Origin: Salinicoccus sp. YB14-2
GTDB taxonomy: Bacteria; Bacillota; Bacilli; Staphylococcales; Salinicoccaceae
Length of the DNA: 64,000 bases
NCBI RefSeq assembly: GCF_001265075.1
Contig: NZ_LFKO01000001.1
Location: forward strand, 1,100,060 to 1,164,059
Direction of reading: 5' to 3'
Each line of letters opens with the position of its first letter. Position 1 is the stretch's first letter. A model generated the notes under the pieces. The model saw only the letters and a list, made by a program, of their open reading frames with translations. It was not told the origin of the DNA and made no database searches. Of this stretch, positions 8,729-17,445 are shown piece by piece. A program made the translations under genes and the position numbers.

Positions 8729-9916
8729 ATGATGACAAGAAAAGTAAATCGTGCAACCGCAGCAGTCTGGGCAGGGGAAAAGGATTACAGAGCACACGGC
8801 GCCACGCAGGTACCGGTGGTTAATAGTGTATCTTATGACTACACGGATCTCACACACTGGTATGATGTTGCCACAGGGGAAGCGGCAGGACATATCTACT
8901 CGAGAAACACGAACCCGACCGTCGCTTCTTTTGAGGATAAGGTCAGACAGCTGGAGGGTGCAGAAGCGGCAACAAGCTTTGCGACAGGGATGGCTGCAAT
9001 CAGCAATACGTTCTACACATTTTTGAAACCCGGAGAACGGGTGGTGAGCATCAAGGATTCATACGGCGGTACGAACAGGATCTTCAGTGATTTTCTGCCG
9101 CATATGAATATTGAAGCTGTGCTGTGTGATACGGATGATCATGAAGCGTTGGAAGAAGAGATTAAAAAAGGGTGTAAGCTGGTCCACCTGGAGTCACCGA
9201 CGAACCCGACAGTGAAAATAGTTGATATTAAAAGGATTGTAAAAGCAGCGCATGAAGAAGGTGCAATCGTAGTTGTGGACAACACATTTGCAACACCTAT
9301 TCTTCAAAGTCCGCTGACGCTTGGGGCAGACCTTGTTATCCACAGTGCGACCAAGTTTTTAGGCGGGCACGCGGATGCACTCGGCGGTGTTTTATGTGGA
9401 GAATCAAAACTTGTGGGTGAAGTGTACCACTACCGTGAGATCAACGGAGCAACTCTGGATCCCCATGCTGCATATTTATTATTAAGAGGTTTGAAGACAC
9501 TGGATTTAAGAGTCAGAAAACAGACTGAAAATGCTGAGAAGCTTGTAGAATATTTGCAAACACATCCGGAAATTGCAGATTTGTTCTATCCGGGACTGAA
9601 AAACCATCCGCATCACGATATCGCAACGGAACAGATGAGAGGCTACGGCGGTATTTTCAGCTTCTCATTGAAAGGCGGTATGGAAGCAGTCAGAAAGGTG
9701 CTGCCACGGCTGAAATATGCCAACAGAGCGGCAAACCTGGGCGCAGTGGAAACGACAGTTGGTCCTGCAAACACGACGAGCCACGTTGAATCCACGGAAG
9801 AAGAGCTGGTGAATCTTGGTATACCCTCCAGTTTAGTACGCTATTCTGCCGGGATTGAAGACTTTGATGATTTAAAAGACGATTTGGAAAATGCTCTCAG
9901 TATTCTTGAAAATTAA
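8729..9916 (+). CDS. Cystathionine gamma-synthase/lyase family PLP enzyme
   Basis: 395 residues, full length for the trans-sulfuration family of PLP enzymes. K209 in HSATKFLGGH binds the cofactor, D184 in VVVDNTFATP contacts its ring nitrogen, and Y57-S-R59 is the phosphate-binding pair from the neighbouring subunit. The family includes cystathionine gamma-synthase, cystathionine gamma-lyase, methionine gamma-lyase and sulfhydrylases, and sequence alone does not separate them. It forms an operon with the M24-family gene 21 bases downstream and not with other sulfur genes, so a non-standard substrate is possible. Confidence 0.8.
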   Translation: MMTRKVNRATAAVWAGEKDYRAHGATQVPVVNSVSYDYTDLTHWYDVATGEAAGHIYSRNTNPTVASFEDKVRQLEGAEAATSFATGMAAISNTFYTFLKPGERVVSIKDSYGGTNRIFSDFLPHMNIEAVLCDTDDHEALEEEIKKGCKLVHLESPTNPTVKIVDIKRIVKAAHEEGAIVVVDNTFATPILQSPLTLGADLVIHSATKFLGGHADALGGVLCGESKLVGEVYHYREINGATLDPHAAYLLLRGLKTLDLRVRKQTENAEKLVEYLQTHPEIADLFYPGLKNHPHHDIATEQMRGYGGIFSFSLKGGMEAVRKVLPRLKYANRAANLGAVETTVGPANTTSHVESTEEELVNLGIPSSLVRYSAGIEDFDDLKDDLENALSILEN

Positions 9917-9937
9917 AATAGAGAGAGGAGGCATGTG

Positions 9938-11110
9938 ATGTTCTCCAAAAAAGAATATAAAAAAAGGCTGAATAAAACCAAACAAAGCATGATGCAATAT
10001 GGTATTGAAGTTCTGGTTGTTTCCAACCCGTCGAACATGTGTTACCTGACCGGATATAATGCTTGGAGCTTCTATGTACATCAGGTGGTCGTCGTATTCA
10101 TAGATGAAAAGGAGCCTTTATGGATTGGCAGGGGGATGGATTCAAGAGGTGCGGAACAGACGACCTGGATGCATCCCCAAAATGTCATGAATTATCCTGA
10201 TGAATATGTACAGTCGACGATTAAACATCCGATGGATTATGTGGCGGAAGTACTGCTTGAAAAAGGAAAAGGCGAACGTAAAATCGGAGTGGAGATGGAT
10301 GCATTTTACTATACGGCGAAATGCCATGAAAGAATGCTCTATGAACTTCCTGAAGCGGAGTTGAAAGATGCCAGCGGTATCGTCAACTGGGTGCGGCTGA
10401 TAAAAAGTAAAAAAGAAATCAGCTATATGAGAAACGCTGCATATATTGTGGAACAGGCGATGTCGGCAGCTTATGAAAAGATTGAAGTCGGCACACGGGA
10501 GAATGATGTGGCTGCTGCGATTTACAGCGCACAAATGCACGGCAATGATGATTTTGGCGGGGACTACCCTTCCATGGCACCGATGATTCCTACCGGAGAG
10601 CAGACGGCGAGTCCGCATTTGACTTGGTCTGACAGACGGTATGAAGAAGGAGATATTGTCACGATAGAAATTGCAGGATGTTATCGGAGATATAACGTAC
10701 CGATGGCGAGAACGATGTCACTCGGGAAAGCGGAACCGAAAGTGCTTGAGATCGGAAAAGTCATCATGGAAGGCATTAATGAGACATTGAATTATATCCA
10801 GCCCGGCTTCACCGCTGCGGAAATCAACAATGTGTGGGCAGGAACAATTGCTAAATACGGTTATGAAAAGGAAGCAAGGATCGGTTACTCGATCGGTCTG
10901 AGCTACCCTCCGGACTGGGGAGAGCATACAATCAGTCTTCGGCAGCATGATAATTCAATTTTGGAACCGAATATGGTCTTCCATTTGATGCCGGGCATGT
11001 GGTTTGAGAACTTCGGGGTCTCGATCACCGAGCCTTTTGTAGTGACAGAAACAGGTGTTGAGATGCTGACATCATTCAACCGTAAAATTTATGAGAAAGA
11101 AGTCGATTGA
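9938..11110 (+). CDS. M24-family hydrolase, ectoine-hydrolase (DoeA/EutD)-like
   Basis: 390 residues with the creatinase N domain and pita-bread M24 fold. SYPPDWGEHT and EIAGCYRRY resemble ectoine hydrolases more than aminopeptidases. The metal ligands of M24 peptidases are replaced: E244 and P255 stand where the two aspartates should be, Y317 replaces the histidine, and LMPG replaces the EPG glutamate. It should not be an ordinary metallo-aminopeptidase. Creatinase and EutD are known metal-free relatives. The ATG at 9938 has GAGGAGG 6 bases upstream. Ectoine hydrolase is my best guess; no other ectoine catabolic gene is visible. Confidence 0.65.
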   Translation: MFSKKEYKKRLNKTKQSMMQYGIEVLVVSNPSNMCYLTGYNAWSFYVHQVVVVFIDEKEPLWIGRGMDSRGAEQTTWMHPQNVMNYPDEYVQSTIKHPMDYVAEVLLEKGKGERKIGVEMDAFYYTAKCHERMLYELPEAELKDASGIVNWVRLIKSKKEISYMRNAAYIVEQAMSAAYEKIEVGTRENDVAAAIYSAQMHGNDDFGGDYPSMAPMIPTGEQTASPHLTWSDRRYEEGDIVTIEIAGCYRRYNVPMARTMSLGKAEPKVLEIGKVIMEGINETLNYIQPGFTAAEINNVWAGTIAKYGYEKEARIGYSIGLSYPPDWGEHTISLRQHDNSILEPNMVFHLMPGMWFENFGVSITEPFVVTETGVEMLTSFNRKIYEKEVD

Positions 11111-11133
11111 ATATGGACGAAGAACAAAATAAA

Positions 11134-11173
11134 ACAGGAGGGATCTTAAATGTTAAGATTCCTCCTGTATTTT
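11134..11173. terminator. Bidirectional terminator
   Basis: ACAGGAGGGATCTTAA pairs with TTAAGATTCCTCCTGT with one G-T wobble, followed by ATTTTTA. It ends the M24 gene and the convergent dehydratase gene. Confidence 0.85.
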
Positions 11174-11442
11174 TATGCTTTCAGTACATTATCTGTCGCT
11201 TTTGCGCCTGCTATATCTTTTTCTGTCAATTCTTTCTTAGAAAAAGTCGTCCACGTTATAGAAACATTTGTGTGGTTGATTGATATGCCCGGATGGTGCT
11301 GTTGACTTTCGGCATATACTGCAAGTTTCTGAACAAATGCTATACCCTCAAGGTATTGATCGAACTTAAAAGTTTTCTTCAGTTTTTCACCGTCAAGTTC
11401 CCATCCATCGAGTTTTTCAGCTTGTGCTTTTATATCACTCAT
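11173..11442 (-). CDS. Pterin-4a-carbinolamine dehydratase family protein
   Basis: 89 residues, the normal family length. The family dehydrates 4a-hydroxytetrahydrobiopterin, recycling the cofactor of aromatic amino acid hydroxylases. ESQQHHPGISINHTNVSITWTT contains the paired histidines and the later conserved positions. The start is the ATG at 11442 with GGAGGTG upstream. No aromatic hydroxylase is near it, so its role here is unclear; some bacterial homologues have been linked to other pterins. Confidence 0.85.
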   Translation of the reverse strand: MSDIKAQAEKLDGWELDGEKLKKTFKFDQYLEGIAFVQKLAVYAESQQHHPGISINHTNVSITWTTFSKKELTEKDIAGAKATDNVLKA

Positions 11443-11525
11443 CAATTGGTCACCTCCGTAAATTGCTTACTTCTTTTTACCTTTTAACTGAGATGATTAA
11501 ACGTCATACAGTTTAAAATCTGCCG

Positions 11526-11813
11526 TCAGTCCAATCTGTCGATGATTCTGTGGTAGCCGTCGCTGCCATAATCGAGGCAGCGTTTGACGCGGGAAACTGT
11601 CGCACTGGACGCGCCTGTACTATCCTGCACTTTTTTATATGTGTGGCCTTCTTTAATCATTTTGGCAACCTGAAATCTCTGTTTGAGGGCGATTAATTCA
11701 TTTGTTGTGCACAGATCATCAAAGAAATGATAGCAGTCTTCCAAACTTTCAAGCTTCAGTATGCCTTCAAATAAATCATCGAGCTCCTGACCTTTAATAT
11801 TATCTATTTGCAT
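11526..11813 (-). CDS. yerC: YerC/YecD family TrpR-like regulator
   Basis: 95 residues. It is the short TrpR-related helix-turn-helix protein typical of Firmicutes: LIALKQRFQVAKMI, then the recognition segment STGASSATVSRVKRC. Comparative genomics has proposed it as a histidine biosynthesis regulator (HisR); I recall this and did not check it. Its position supports that: it is divergent from the complete his operon, and the 160-base gap carries repeated CTTTAGCG-type elements near both starts, suggesting it represses the operon and itself. Confidence 0.8.
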   Translation of the reverse strand: MQIDNIKGQELDDLFEGILKLESLEDCYHFFDDLCTTNELIALKQRFQVAKMIKEGHTYKKVQDSTGASSATVSRVKRCLDYGSDGYHRIIDRLD

Positions 11814-11851
11814 AAAACTCCCTCCATTAATAAAGTCATCTTATCAAATTA

Positions 11852-11874
11852 CTTTAGCGAATTAAAGCGTTAAA
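11852..11874. promoter_or_regulatory. Putative YerC/HisR operator, yerC-proximal
   Basis: CTTTAGCG at 11852-11859 is followed by AATTAAAGCG, and TTTAGCG / CGTTAAA form an imperfect inverted repeat over 11853-11874. It lies 39 bases upstream of the yerC start. It shares the word CTTTAGCG (reverse CGCTAAAG) with the site at 11947-11962. Confidence 0.5.
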
Positions 11875-11911
11875 TAATTTTTATGACAGTCCTTGCATAT
11901 CGCGACCATAT

Positions 11912-11940
11912 TTGTTACTATCAGATTTATCAGTTATTCT
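11912..11940 (+). promoter_or_regulatory. Predicted promoter of the his operon
   Basis: TTGTTA at 11912-11917 and TATTCT at 11935-11940 are separated by 17 bp and precede hisZ by about 33 bases. Transcription would start close to 11947, where the second operator begins. Confidence 0.55.
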
Positions 11941-11946
11941 TTACTA

Positions 11947-11962
11947 CGCTAAAGTGCTAAAG
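11947..11962. promoter_or_regulatory. Putative YerC/HisR operator at the his start
   Basis: Tandem octamers CGCTAAAG (11947-11954) and TGCTAAAG (11955-11962). They begin near the predicted transcription start and run into the hisZ ribosome site, so bound regulator would block initiation. Confidence 0.55.
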
Positions 11963-11972
11963 GAGATTTATT

Positions 11973-12776
11973 ATGGAGAACACATTAATTATCAATCGTT
12001 TAAAGTTAGCACAGGATTACACAGCACTCCTGGACCACGAAAATTACCAGCTGGTCGACATGAATATGGTGGAGCCTTTTTATATCGAGGATAAAGAACA
12101 TCATCCTTCAACAATCATTTTTGAAAGAAACGAACAATTGATGTCTATCAGAAGTGATTGGACACGCTCTCTTTTAAACTACAATGAAAATTACCAATTG
12201 AATCACCGCCACTTCGGCTATTTTGGTCCGGTTGTCAGAGGCTATGAAACATTTTACCAGGCAGGTGTCGAGCTGTATGGTCCCGGTGAAGAGGATATTT
12301 TGAAAAGTATCGATATGCACTTATCATTTTTCCAAAGTAAAACTGCTGACAGATACAGGGCAATCGTCGTAAATAACGATGAGCTGCTTGATTTGTATAT
12401 TGAAAAATACAACCTGGACAGCAATATAAAAGAACTTATATATGAAAAGAATATATCAGAGATCAGAAAAGTGCTCGGTGAAGAGCACCCGCTCACTGTT
12501 TTGATGACTGCCAAGGTGAGTGACCAGATTGAAATCATCAATAATGAGTTTGAAAACAGCGAGGTTCTGGGGTTCATCAATCATCTGAAAAGCTATCTGG
12601 AAGATTACAATATGAAATTCATACTGGATTTATCATTCCGTTCCCCCCAGTCATATTACAACGGTTTTTATTTTCAAGTATTCTTAAACCATGACTACCC
12701 GCTTTTAAGCGGCGGTGAATACAACAGTAATGCATTCGGTATTGCTGTGAATCTTTCGAATGGAGGTTTGCTATGA
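11973..12776 (+). CDS. hisZ: ATP phosphoribosyltransferase regulatory subunit HisZ
   Basis: 267 residues, shorter than the roughly 390-residue HisZ of many bacteria but like the short staphylococcal form. It resembles a histidyl-tRNA synthetase catalytic domain without aminoacylation function and forms the octameric HisG-HisZ enzyme that opens histidine synthesis. Synthetase-like motifs are partly visible: MVEPFYIED, MSIRSDWTRSL and the late YYNGFYFQVF. It is the first gene of the operon, with AAAGGAG before its ATG. Its stop overlaps the hisG start (ATGA), so translation is likely coupled. Confidence 0.85.
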   Translation: MENTLIINRLKLAQDYTALLDHENYQLVDMNMVEPFYIEDKEHHPSTIIFERNEQLMSIRSDWTRSLLNYNENYQLNHRHFGYFGPVVRGYETFYQAGVELYGPGEEDILKSIDMHLSFFQSKTADRYRAIVVNNDELLDLYIEKYNLDSNIKELIYEKNISEIRKVLGEEHPLTVLMTAKVSDQIEIINNEFENSEVLGFINHLKSYLEDYNMKFILDLSFRSPQSYYNGFYFQVFLNHDYPLLSGGEYNSNAFGIAVNLSNGGLL

Positions 12777-13375
12777 TTACTGTAGCGCTGACCAAAGGCA
12801 GATTATTTAAAGATTTTACAGCTTATTTGGAAGATAATGATTTGCCGCAGTATATCAAGCCGTTATCTGAAGAAACCCGCTCACTTTACACAGTGGTTGA
12901 TAATGTCAAATTCATCTTTGCCAAAGGGCCGGATGTACCGACATATGTCGAAAGTGGTGTGGCGGATATAGGCATCGTCGGTTCGGATATTATTGTGGAG
13001 GATGTGTTCAACATACTGAATGTGTCCCAGCTGCCTTTTGGCGACTGCCATTTTTCGGTTGCGGGACTGCCCGAACAGGGAGAGCTGAAAACGATCGCAA
13101 CAAAGTACACCAATGTTGCTTCGAAATATTTCAGGGAGAAGAAGATGGATGTATCGCTGGTGCATTTGAACGGGTCTGTTGAGCTCGCACCTCTTCTCGG
13201 TTTGACTGACGGCATTGTGGATATTGTCCAGACGGGCAATACACTGAAAGATAACGGCTTGATCGAGTATGAAAAAATTATGGATATACACGCGCGTCTA
13301 ATTGCCAATAAAAGAACTTTCTACACTAAAGAAGATGAAATATATAAATTTTTGACAGAAATAGGGGTTTTCTAA
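12773..13375 (+). CDS. hisG: ATP phosphoribosyltransferase catalytic subunit, short form
   Basis: 200 residues, the short form lacking the C-terminal regulatory domain, as expected when HisZ is present. It condenses ATP with PRPP, the first step of histidine synthesis. MITVALTKGRL at the N-terminus, GVADIGIVGSD and the PRPP loop DGIVDIVQTGNTLKDNGL are all present. It overlaps hisZ by 4 bases and touches hisD by one. Confidence 0.95.
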   Translation: MITVALTKGRLFKDFTAYLEDNDLPQYIKPLSEETRSLYTVVDNVKFIFAKGPDVPTYVESGVADIGIVGSDIIVEDVFNILNVSQLPFGDCHFSVAGLPEQGELKTIATKYTNVASKYFREKKMDVSLVHLNGSVELAPLLGLTDGIVDIVQTGNTLKDNGLIEYEKIMDIHARLIANKRTFYTKEDEIYKFLTEIGVF

Positions 13376-14610
13376 TGGATGCTCTGGAGTTTAAGAAAGT
13401 ATTTGAAGAGAAATATGTCGAGAATCAAAGTTTTGACGGCATGAGTGATATCATAAAAACTTTGGAAGACGTTAAAAAAAATAAAGACCGTGCCTTGAGA
13501 AGCTACACAGAGAAATTTGATGGTGTGAAGCTGGATAATTTCAAAGTACCGGCTGAAAAACTCAAAGAGAGCTATGACTCACTGCCGGAAGATGAAAAAG
13601 AGTCCTTGGAAATGATCAGACAGAGAATAGAAGATTATCAGAAGACGATAAAATATTCGGATCAGAATGACGGTGAGTTCAAGTATGTTTACCACCCGCT
13701 TGAAAAGGTCGGGGTTTATGTGCCTGGTGGCACAGCACTCTACCCATCCAGCGTATTGATGACGGTGGTTCCTGCGATGACCGCGGGGGTTAGGGAGATT
13801 CACGTCACTACACCGACGTTCGGGGACAACAACATCACATTTGCTGCCCTTTATTTGTGCGGTGTGGAAAATGTATATACTGTCGGCGGTGCCCAGGCAG
13901 TCGCGGCACTCGCCTACGGCACTGAAACGATACCGAAAGTGGATAAGATTGTCGGGCCGGGAAACTACTATGTAGCGATGGCAAAAAGGCTGTTATTCGG
14001 AGAGGTCGGCATCGATATGATTGCCGGACCGAGTGAAATCCTTCTATATATAGATGACAAAGTGGATGTGGATTCAATTGTCTATGATATTTATGCCCAG
14101 TCGGAGCATGATGCCAATGCACGGACATTTTTACTCAGTGAAGATGCCGGTATCATTGACCGTATCGAAGGGCGTCTGAAAGAACTGATTGATGCCCAGC
14201 CGAGAGCGGATATCATCAGAGCTTCGATTGAGAACAATCACTATGCAGTGATCGATTACAGAGAAGCATTGATAGACCTCGTAAACCATATTGCGCCTGA
14301 ACACGTGTCTGTACAGCATAAGGATTCTGCTATGATCGTTAAAAATATAAAATATGCAGGTGCAGTGTTTGAAGGGTACTACTCTCCTGAAGCAATCGGT
14401 GATTATGCCGCCGGACCTTCCCACGTACTGCCGACGGACCGTACAGGACGTTTCAGCCATGGTTTGAATGTCAACGATTTTCTGACGAGCCATGCAATCA
14501 TTTCTTTGAATGAAGAAACATTTCTGGACATTGCGGGCTCGGCGATGACGGTCGCTAAAAAAGAAGCACTTGATGCACATTATCAGTCATTGAAAATTAG
14601 AACGGAGTGA
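13375..14610 (+). CDS. hisD: Histidinol dehydrogenase
   Basis: 411 residues. It is a zinc-dependent NAD enzyme that oxidises L-histidinol to L-histidine in two steps. GVYVPGGTALYPSSVLM, VDKIVGPGN, AGPSEIL and the catalytic IAPEHVSV segment are intact, and GPSHVLPTDRTGRFSHGLNV closes the active site. Part of the tightly packed his operon, followed at 5 bases by hisC. Confidence 0.95.
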   Translation: MDALEFKKVFEEKYVENQSFDGMSDIIKTLEDVKKNKDRALRSYTEKFDGVKLDNFKVPAEKLKESYDSLPEDEKESLEMIRQRIEDYQKTIKYSDQNDGEFKYVYHPLEKVGVYVPGGTALYPSSVLMTVVPAMTAGVREIHVTTPTFGDNNITFAALYLCGVENVYTVGGAQAVAALAYGTETIPKVDKIVGPGNYYVAMAKRLLFGEVGIDMIAGPSEILLYIDDKVDVDSIVYDIYAQSEHDANARTFLLSEDAGIIDRIEGRLKELIDAQPRADIIRASIENNHYAVIDYREALIDLVNHIAPEHVSVQHKDSAMIVKNIKYAGAVFEGYYSPEAIGDYAAGPSHVLPTDRTGRFSHGLNVNDFLTSHAIISLNEETFLDIAGSAMTVAKKEALDAHYQSLKIRTE

Positions 14611-14614
14611 TTAC

Positions 14615-15601
14615 ATGATCATCATGGACAGAAATACGAGTCCAATATCACCATTGTCGGATGAAGCGATGATGGAAGTGTTATCCAGAACAAAAATTAA
14701 TGAGTATCCAAGTGCTGAAATCGATCATTTCAAAAAAGTGTATGCGGATTACTATAATATAAATCCAGATAATATTGAGGTGGCCAACGGTTCTGATGAA
14801 TGGATTCAGAAAGTGGTCATGACACTCGGACAGGACGGCGTAATGACTGTGGCACCGGATTTTGTCATGTATGAAGAGTATTCAGCTCAGATTGATGCGA
14901 AGTTCATCACTGTGCCGTGTGATGAGCACTACAGATTTGATTTTGATGCAGTCATCGCTCAGATTGATCAGGAAAAACCGTCTTTATTTTTAATATCAAT
15001 GCCGCATAACCCGACCGGGCAGCTGTTTAAATATGAAGAGCTGAAAAGATTGTCAGACGCTATGAAAAATATCGGCGGGTATCTGGTCATTGATGAAGCC
15101 TATGCCGAGTTTGGACCGGATTTTGATAAACCATCGGGAGAGCATGTTCTGATTATCCGGACTTTAAGCAAAATGTACGGTATCGCAGGACTCCGGGTCG
15201 GTCTGGTCATTGCTGAAGGCGAAACTTTCAAAAAAGTGACCAGCATCAACCATCCCTACCCTGTGAATTCTCTGTCTCTGAACCTGTCTTCAAAAATCTT
15301 TGAAGACAAAGAAGCTTTGGCGGATTTTATCGATTATCAGAAAAAATCGAAGGAAATGCTGGAAGATGCATTCGATAAAGTCAGTGAAAAAGTGAATGTT
15401 ATAGAATCCTATACCAACTTTGTATTCACCTATGGTGACAATGCAGTGGCTTTGGGACAGTATTTGATGGACAATGGTTACAGATGCAGAATGTACAATA
15501 ATGAAACCTTGAAGAATGTTGTCAGGTACTCCATTATTAAGCATGAAAATTATGACCGTTTAAATAAACTAATTTCAGAATGGGGCAATCAGAATGTATG
15601 A
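14615..15601 (+). CDS. hisC: Histidinol-phosphate aminotransferase
   Basis: 328 residues, slightly shorter than the usual 350-360. A fold-type I PLP aminotransferase that converts imidazole-acetol phosphate to histidinol phosphate. NPTGQLF and VIDEAYAEF are visible, and the PLP lysine lies in TLSKMYGIAGLRVG. ACGGAGTG precedes the start, and MIIMD leaves a second ATG possible three codons in. Its stop overlaps the hisB start by 8 bases. Confidence 0.93.
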   Translation: MIIMDRNTSPISPLSDEAMMEVLSRTKINEYPSAEIDHFKKVYADYYNINPDNIEVANGSDEWIQKVVMTLGQDGVMTVAPDFVMYEEYSAQIDAKFITVPCDEHYRFDFDAVIAQIDQEKPSLFLISMPHNPTGQLFKYEELKRLSDAMKNIGGYLVIDEAYAEFGPDFDKPSGEHVLIIRTLSKMYGIAGLRVGLVIAEGETFKKVTSINHPYPVNSLSLNLSSKIFEDKEALADFIDYQKKSKEMLEDAFDKVSEKVNVIESYTNFVFTYGDNAVALGQYLMDNGYRCRMYNNETLKNVVRYSIIKHENYDRLNKLISEWGNQNV

Positions 15602-16172
15602 AAAAGAAAGATCTACCAAGGAAACACAGATCGAAATCAAAATAGATGATGAAAAATCTTTTAAAGAATCCAGTATTTCAACGAATGTCGGCTTCTTTGA
15701 CCATATGCTGACACTGCTCTCATTCCACTCGGAGCTGTATCTTTACGTGGATGCGAATGGTGATAACGAAGTGGATGACCACCATACAGTTGAAGATGTC
15801 GGAATCATTCTCGGCCAGCTGCTGAGAGAACTGTATGTTGGAAAAGAATCATATCAAAGATATGGTACGACGTATATTCCTATGGATGAGTCGCTGGCGC
15901 GTGTCGTCCTCGATTTATCGGGCAGGCCGCATCTGAACTTCCAGGCAGATTTTTCGAAAGAGACCGTCGGTGCCTTTGATACAGAGCTTGTGATGGAATT
16001 CTTTAATGCTCTGAGCATGAACAGCCGGATGACGCTGCATGTGGATCTGCTGAAAGGCGGCAACACCCACCATGAAATCGAAGCAATCTTCAAAGCCTTT
16101 GCACGCAGCTTGAAAGCGGCGCTGCAGGAGAGCAAGTCAGGTGTCCCTTCTTCTAAAGGGGTCATTGAATGA
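15594..16172 (+). CDS. hisB: Imidazoleglycerol-phosphate dehydratase
   Basis: 192 residues, the monofunctional form without the phosphatase domain of enteric HisB. It removes water from imidazole-glycerol phosphate. The two metal-binding repeats are present: DHHTVEDVGI and NTHHEIEAIFKAFARSL. No histidinol-phosphate phosphatase is in the operon, so that step must be encoded elsewhere. Overlaps hisC and hisH. Confidence 0.95.
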   Translation: MYEKERSTKETQIEIKIDDEKSFKESSISTNVGFFDHMLTLLSFHSELYLYVDANGDNEVDDHHTVEDVGIILGQLLRELYVGKESYQRYGTTYIPMDESLARVVLDLSGRPHLNFQADFSKETVGAFDTELVMEFFNALSMNSRMTLHVDLLKGGNTHHEIEAIFKAFARSLKAALQESKSGVPSSKGVIE

Positions 16173-16744
16173 TAGGCATTGTCGATTATTCACTGGGAAA
16201 TATCCAGAATGTCAAAAACGCACTGGAAAAGCTGGAGCAGGAATTCATCTTATCAAGCAAAAAAGAAGATTTGATGGAATGTGATTCCATCATCCTGCCC
16301 GGCGTTGGCCATTTTGGAGAAGCGATGCATACTATCGAAACTTTAGATATAAAGGAAGACTTAATCGAACTGGCTGAAACTAAAAGAATTATTGGAATCT
16401 GCCTCGGCATGCAAATTTTATTCGAATACAGTACAGAAGGCGAGGTTCCGGGGCTGGGACTCATTGAGGGCACGGTGAGCAGGATAAACACTGTATACCC
16501 GGTGCCCCACCTCGGATGGAATACATTGAACAGCAGGTATGAAACGCTTGATCAGAAAGATGTGTACTTTATTCACAGTTTTATGGTCACCGGCTCGCCT
16601 TACGTCATTGCAACAGCTGACTATGGAGTGGAAGTGCCCGCTGTTGCACAAAATAAAAATATTATCGGCATCCAGTTTCATCCCGAAAAGTCGGGGGATG
16701 CCGGATTGGAAATATTGCGCAAAGCAATCAAAGGAGGATTATAA
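16169..16744 (+). CDS. hisH: Imidazole glycerol phosphate synthase glutaminase subunit
   Basis: 191 residues. A class I glutamine amidotransferase that feeds ammonia to HisF. The catalytic cysteine is in GICLGMQILF and the His-Glu pair in IQFHPEKSG. It begins inside the last codons of hisB (ATGA overlap) and ends at the first base of hisA. Confidence 0.95.
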   Translation: MIGIVDYSLGNIQNVKNALEKLEQEFILSSKKEDLMECDSIILPGVGHFGEAMHTIETLDIKEDLIELAETKRIIGICLGMQILFEYSTEGEVPGLGLIEGTVSRINTVYPVPHLGWNTLNSRYETLDQKDVYFIHSFMVTGSPYVIATADYGVEVPAVAQNKNIIGIQFHPEKSGDAGLEILRKAIKGGL

Positions 16745-17445
16745 TGAATATCATACCGGCTGTGGATATTATTGATGGTCAGAATGTTCGCCTGACACAA
16801 GGTGATTACGATAAAAAAACATCGATGAAAAGAACGCCTGAGGAAGCGGTGCAATTTTATACGACGTTTGAGCAGGTCGGAAGAATCCACATTGTGGATT
16901 TGATGGGGGCCTTGAAACAAGATGCACTGGAAACAACGATTATCAGTAAGCTCAAATCCATAACAGATCGTCCGCTGCAGATTGGCGGAGGCTTACGGAA
17001 TTTGGAAACGATAAAGACTTATGACGAAATCGGCATTGATTATTTCATCCTGGGTACAAGAGCGATCATGGATGTTGAATGGCTGAAGGAAGTGGCCGAG
17101 CGCTATCCAGGCAGAGTATTTGTCGGCGTGGATGCCAGACAGGATGATATTTATGTGAACGGCTGGACTGAAAACAGTAATATTACGATTGACGAATACT
17201 TATCTCTTGTCGAAGAATTGGACTTAGCCGGCATCATCTATACAGACATCAACAAGGATGGTATGAATCAGGGGCCAAACTTTGAGAACACAAAACGGAT
17301 CAATGATCTGACAAGGCATACGGTCATAGCAAGCGGCGGAGTCAGAAGCAGAGAAGATCTTGAAAAACTTGAATCAATGGGCATTGAAAGTGCAATTGTC
17401 GGGAAAGCGAGTCATAATGACGAATTCTGGGAGGGTATCAAATGA
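16744..17445 (+). CDS. hisA: ProFAR isomerase HisA
   Basis: 233 residues, a TIM barrel that isomerises ProFAR to PRFAR. The N-terminal catalytic aspartate is in IPAVDIIDGQNVRL, the phosphate-binding loops are QIGGGLRN and IASGGVRS, and YTDINKDGMNQGPN carries the second catalytic region. AAAGGAGG precedes the start. Overlaps hisF by 4 bases. Confidence 0.95.
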   Translation: MNIIPAVDIIDGQNVRLTQGDYDKKTSMKRTPEEAVQFYTTFEQVGRIHIVDLMGALKQDALETTIISKLKSITDRPLQIGGGLRNLETIKTYDEIGIDYFILGTRAIMDVEWLKEVAERYPGRVFVGVDARQDDIYVNGWTENSNITIDEYLSLVEELDLAGIIYTDINKDGMNQGPNFENTKRINDLTRHTVIASGGVRSREDLEKLESMGIESAIVGKASHNDEFWEGIK

